NCBI GenBank assembly: GCA_001899005.1
Contig: MKUW01000007.1
Coordinates: forward strand, 310,001-374,000
Length of the DNA stretch: 64,000 bases
Direction of reading: 5' to 3'
Source: Chloroflexi bacterium 44-23
GTDB taxonomy: Bacteria; Chloroflexota; Anaerolineae; Anaerolineales; Anaerolineaceae
How positions within the stretch are numbered: position 1 is the first letter of the stretch; each line of letters opens with the position of its first letter. The position numbers and the translations under genes were made by a program. The notes beneath the pieces are model-generated. The model was not told the DNA's origin, did no database searches, and saw nothing but the letters and a program-made list of their open reading frames with translations. Of the stretch, positions 63,222 through 64,000 are shown piece by piece.

Positions 63222-64000
63222 CTACCATACTCTTTTCAAATCCGGGTTATCGAGATGTTGCCGGCCGACTTTCGCCAAGTCTACCCAATCATCTTTAATT
63301 TTCACCCGGACTACATCAGCTGTGAAATCAGTGACAGTTGGGCCATGATTATCGAATAGATAAGATCCGACCGCATAAATATCAACCGGTACAGCCAGTT
63401 TTTCAAACTTACTGATTTTGTTTGGATTAAATCCACCAGAAACTACAATTTTTACATTCTTGCAAAAGCTTTGTGCCTCGTCTTGCCAATTACCAGATAA
63501 CCGCCAACTTTGCCAGGCAGTGTCAATTGCCTGCCGGACCTGAAAAACAAGCCTGGGATTGACACCCAAATCCAGAGCCGGGTCACCAAGCGGAAGGATG
63601 GAAACATCACGAAGTGAACTGCTCGTATCGAGACGAACCCCATACAAAACGTATCTTTGAGCTTCTTCGAAATTACCTTGTTTTTTTAGTGACATGAATT
63701 GGGCAAACATGGCCTTACATACTTTTTGGGAATCATCGCTACAGTTGTTGTTGAAATCTACTAGGGCAATCCGGGGAATTTCTGGTGGTAAGATTCTCGC
63801 AAACGAAAGCATGGCTTCGGCAGTATCACCCAAGAAAGAAGCAATGGCTGCATGGGCAACAGTACCTCCTCCCGAACCTCCCCACCAATCCCCTTGAGCG
63901 TCGGTTGAAACGTAGGTCGCAAGTTGATTTTTAAAATCAAGATTGTAACGCTGAACAGCGATATTATAGGCATACCCATCTGCAGCTTGCACTTCATGGA
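63222..64000 (-). CDS. Nicotinate phosphoribosyltransferase-like protein, C-terminal part (5' end outside window)
   Basis: About 259 residues are seen; the frame stays open to the window edge, so the N-terminus is missing. SGGFNPNKISKFEKLAVPVDIYAVGSYLF is the typical phosphate-binding loop of the nicotinate phosphoribosyltransferase family, and GDWWGGSGGGTVAHAAIASFLGD plus LVDFNNNC fit the barrel. The enzyme joins nicotinate to PRPP in NAD salvage; quinolinate phosphoribosyltransferase is less likely because of the long C-terminal tail. The catalytic His and the PRPP-contact Arg of the N-terminal half are not visible. Confidence 0.82.
   Translation of the reverse strand, partial: HEVQAADGYAYNIAVQRYNLDFKNQLATYVSTDAQGDWWGGSGGGTVAHAAIASFLGDTAEAMLSFARILPPEIPRIALVDFNNNCSDDSQKVCKAMFAQFMSLKKQGNFEEAQRYVLYGVRLDTSSSLRDVSILPLGDPALDLGVNPRLVFQVRQAIDTAWQSWRLSGNWQDEAQSFCKNVKIVVSGGFNPNKISKFEKLAVPVDIYAVGSYLFDNHGPTVTDFTADVVRVKIKDDWVDLAKVGRQHLDNPDLKRVW

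Overview
The window reads as a contiguous piece of a bacterial chromosome of low to moderate GC with dense, mostly vertical-looking housekeeping genes. Gene content suggests a Chloroflexota bacterium, probably class Anaerolineae. This is an inference from several traits taken together: lipoproteins with Thr/Pro-rich TPTPTP-type linkers behind the lipobox, an NBR1-type Ig-like lipoprotein, a TPR plus SLT lytic transglycosylase lipoprotein, a membrane-anchored GH3 protein, a BMP-type nucleoside ABC transporter and a Ser/Thr kinase, FHA and PP2C-like signalling set. No prophage, insertion sequence or CRISPR array is visible.

Layout. 0-9 kb: the end of a CCA-adding-like enzyme, a zinc-ribbon protein, a stand-alone response regulator, pyruvate phosphate dikinase (ppdK) and a pdhA-pdhB-pdhC operon without E3. 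9-21.7 kb: lytic transglycosylase, a PfkB kinase with ahcY, two lipoproteins, recA, a long structured leader with glnA, a ttuB-ttuA tRNA thiolation pair, and tgt-uppP. 22-30 kb: recJ, an AAA ATPase, a glycerophosphodiester phosphodiesterase, a threonine-dehydratase-like enzyme and a GH3 protein. 29.7-35 kb: a signalling island with a Ser/Thr kinase, an FHA winged-helix protein, an XRE-cupin regulator and a degenerate PP2C-like membrane protein with a putative propeller. 35-42 kb: a D-serine-dehydratase-like enzyme, an M50 peptidase, tRNA-Sec, a PAP2 phosphatase and a molybdenum hydroxylase operon behind a compact, possibly pseudoknotted leader. 42-51.5 kb: a GT-C-like membrane protein, valS with a complete T-box leader, a lipoprotein, an aldo-keto reductase and a KamA-type aminomutase. 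51.8-56.7 kb: a BMP-family ABC transporter operon. 57.4-64 kb: CIRCE-hrcA-grpE-dnaK-dnaJ-prmA, then a convergent nicotinate phosphoribosyltransferase-like gene cut by the window end.

Regulation is unusually legible here. A T-box (valS), a perfect CIRCE (hrcA) and a 17-bp-spaced recA promoter carrying a LexA-box-like half-match can be read directly. Two leaders match no RNA class I can name: the roughly 355-nt glnA leader, with a multi-hairpin domain followed by two terminator-like hairpins, and the roughly 85-nt leader of the molybdenum hydroxylase operon. These two are the best candidates for something undescribed. The tRNA-Sec shows that the organism decodes UGA as selenocysteine, although no selenoprotein is recognisable in the window.
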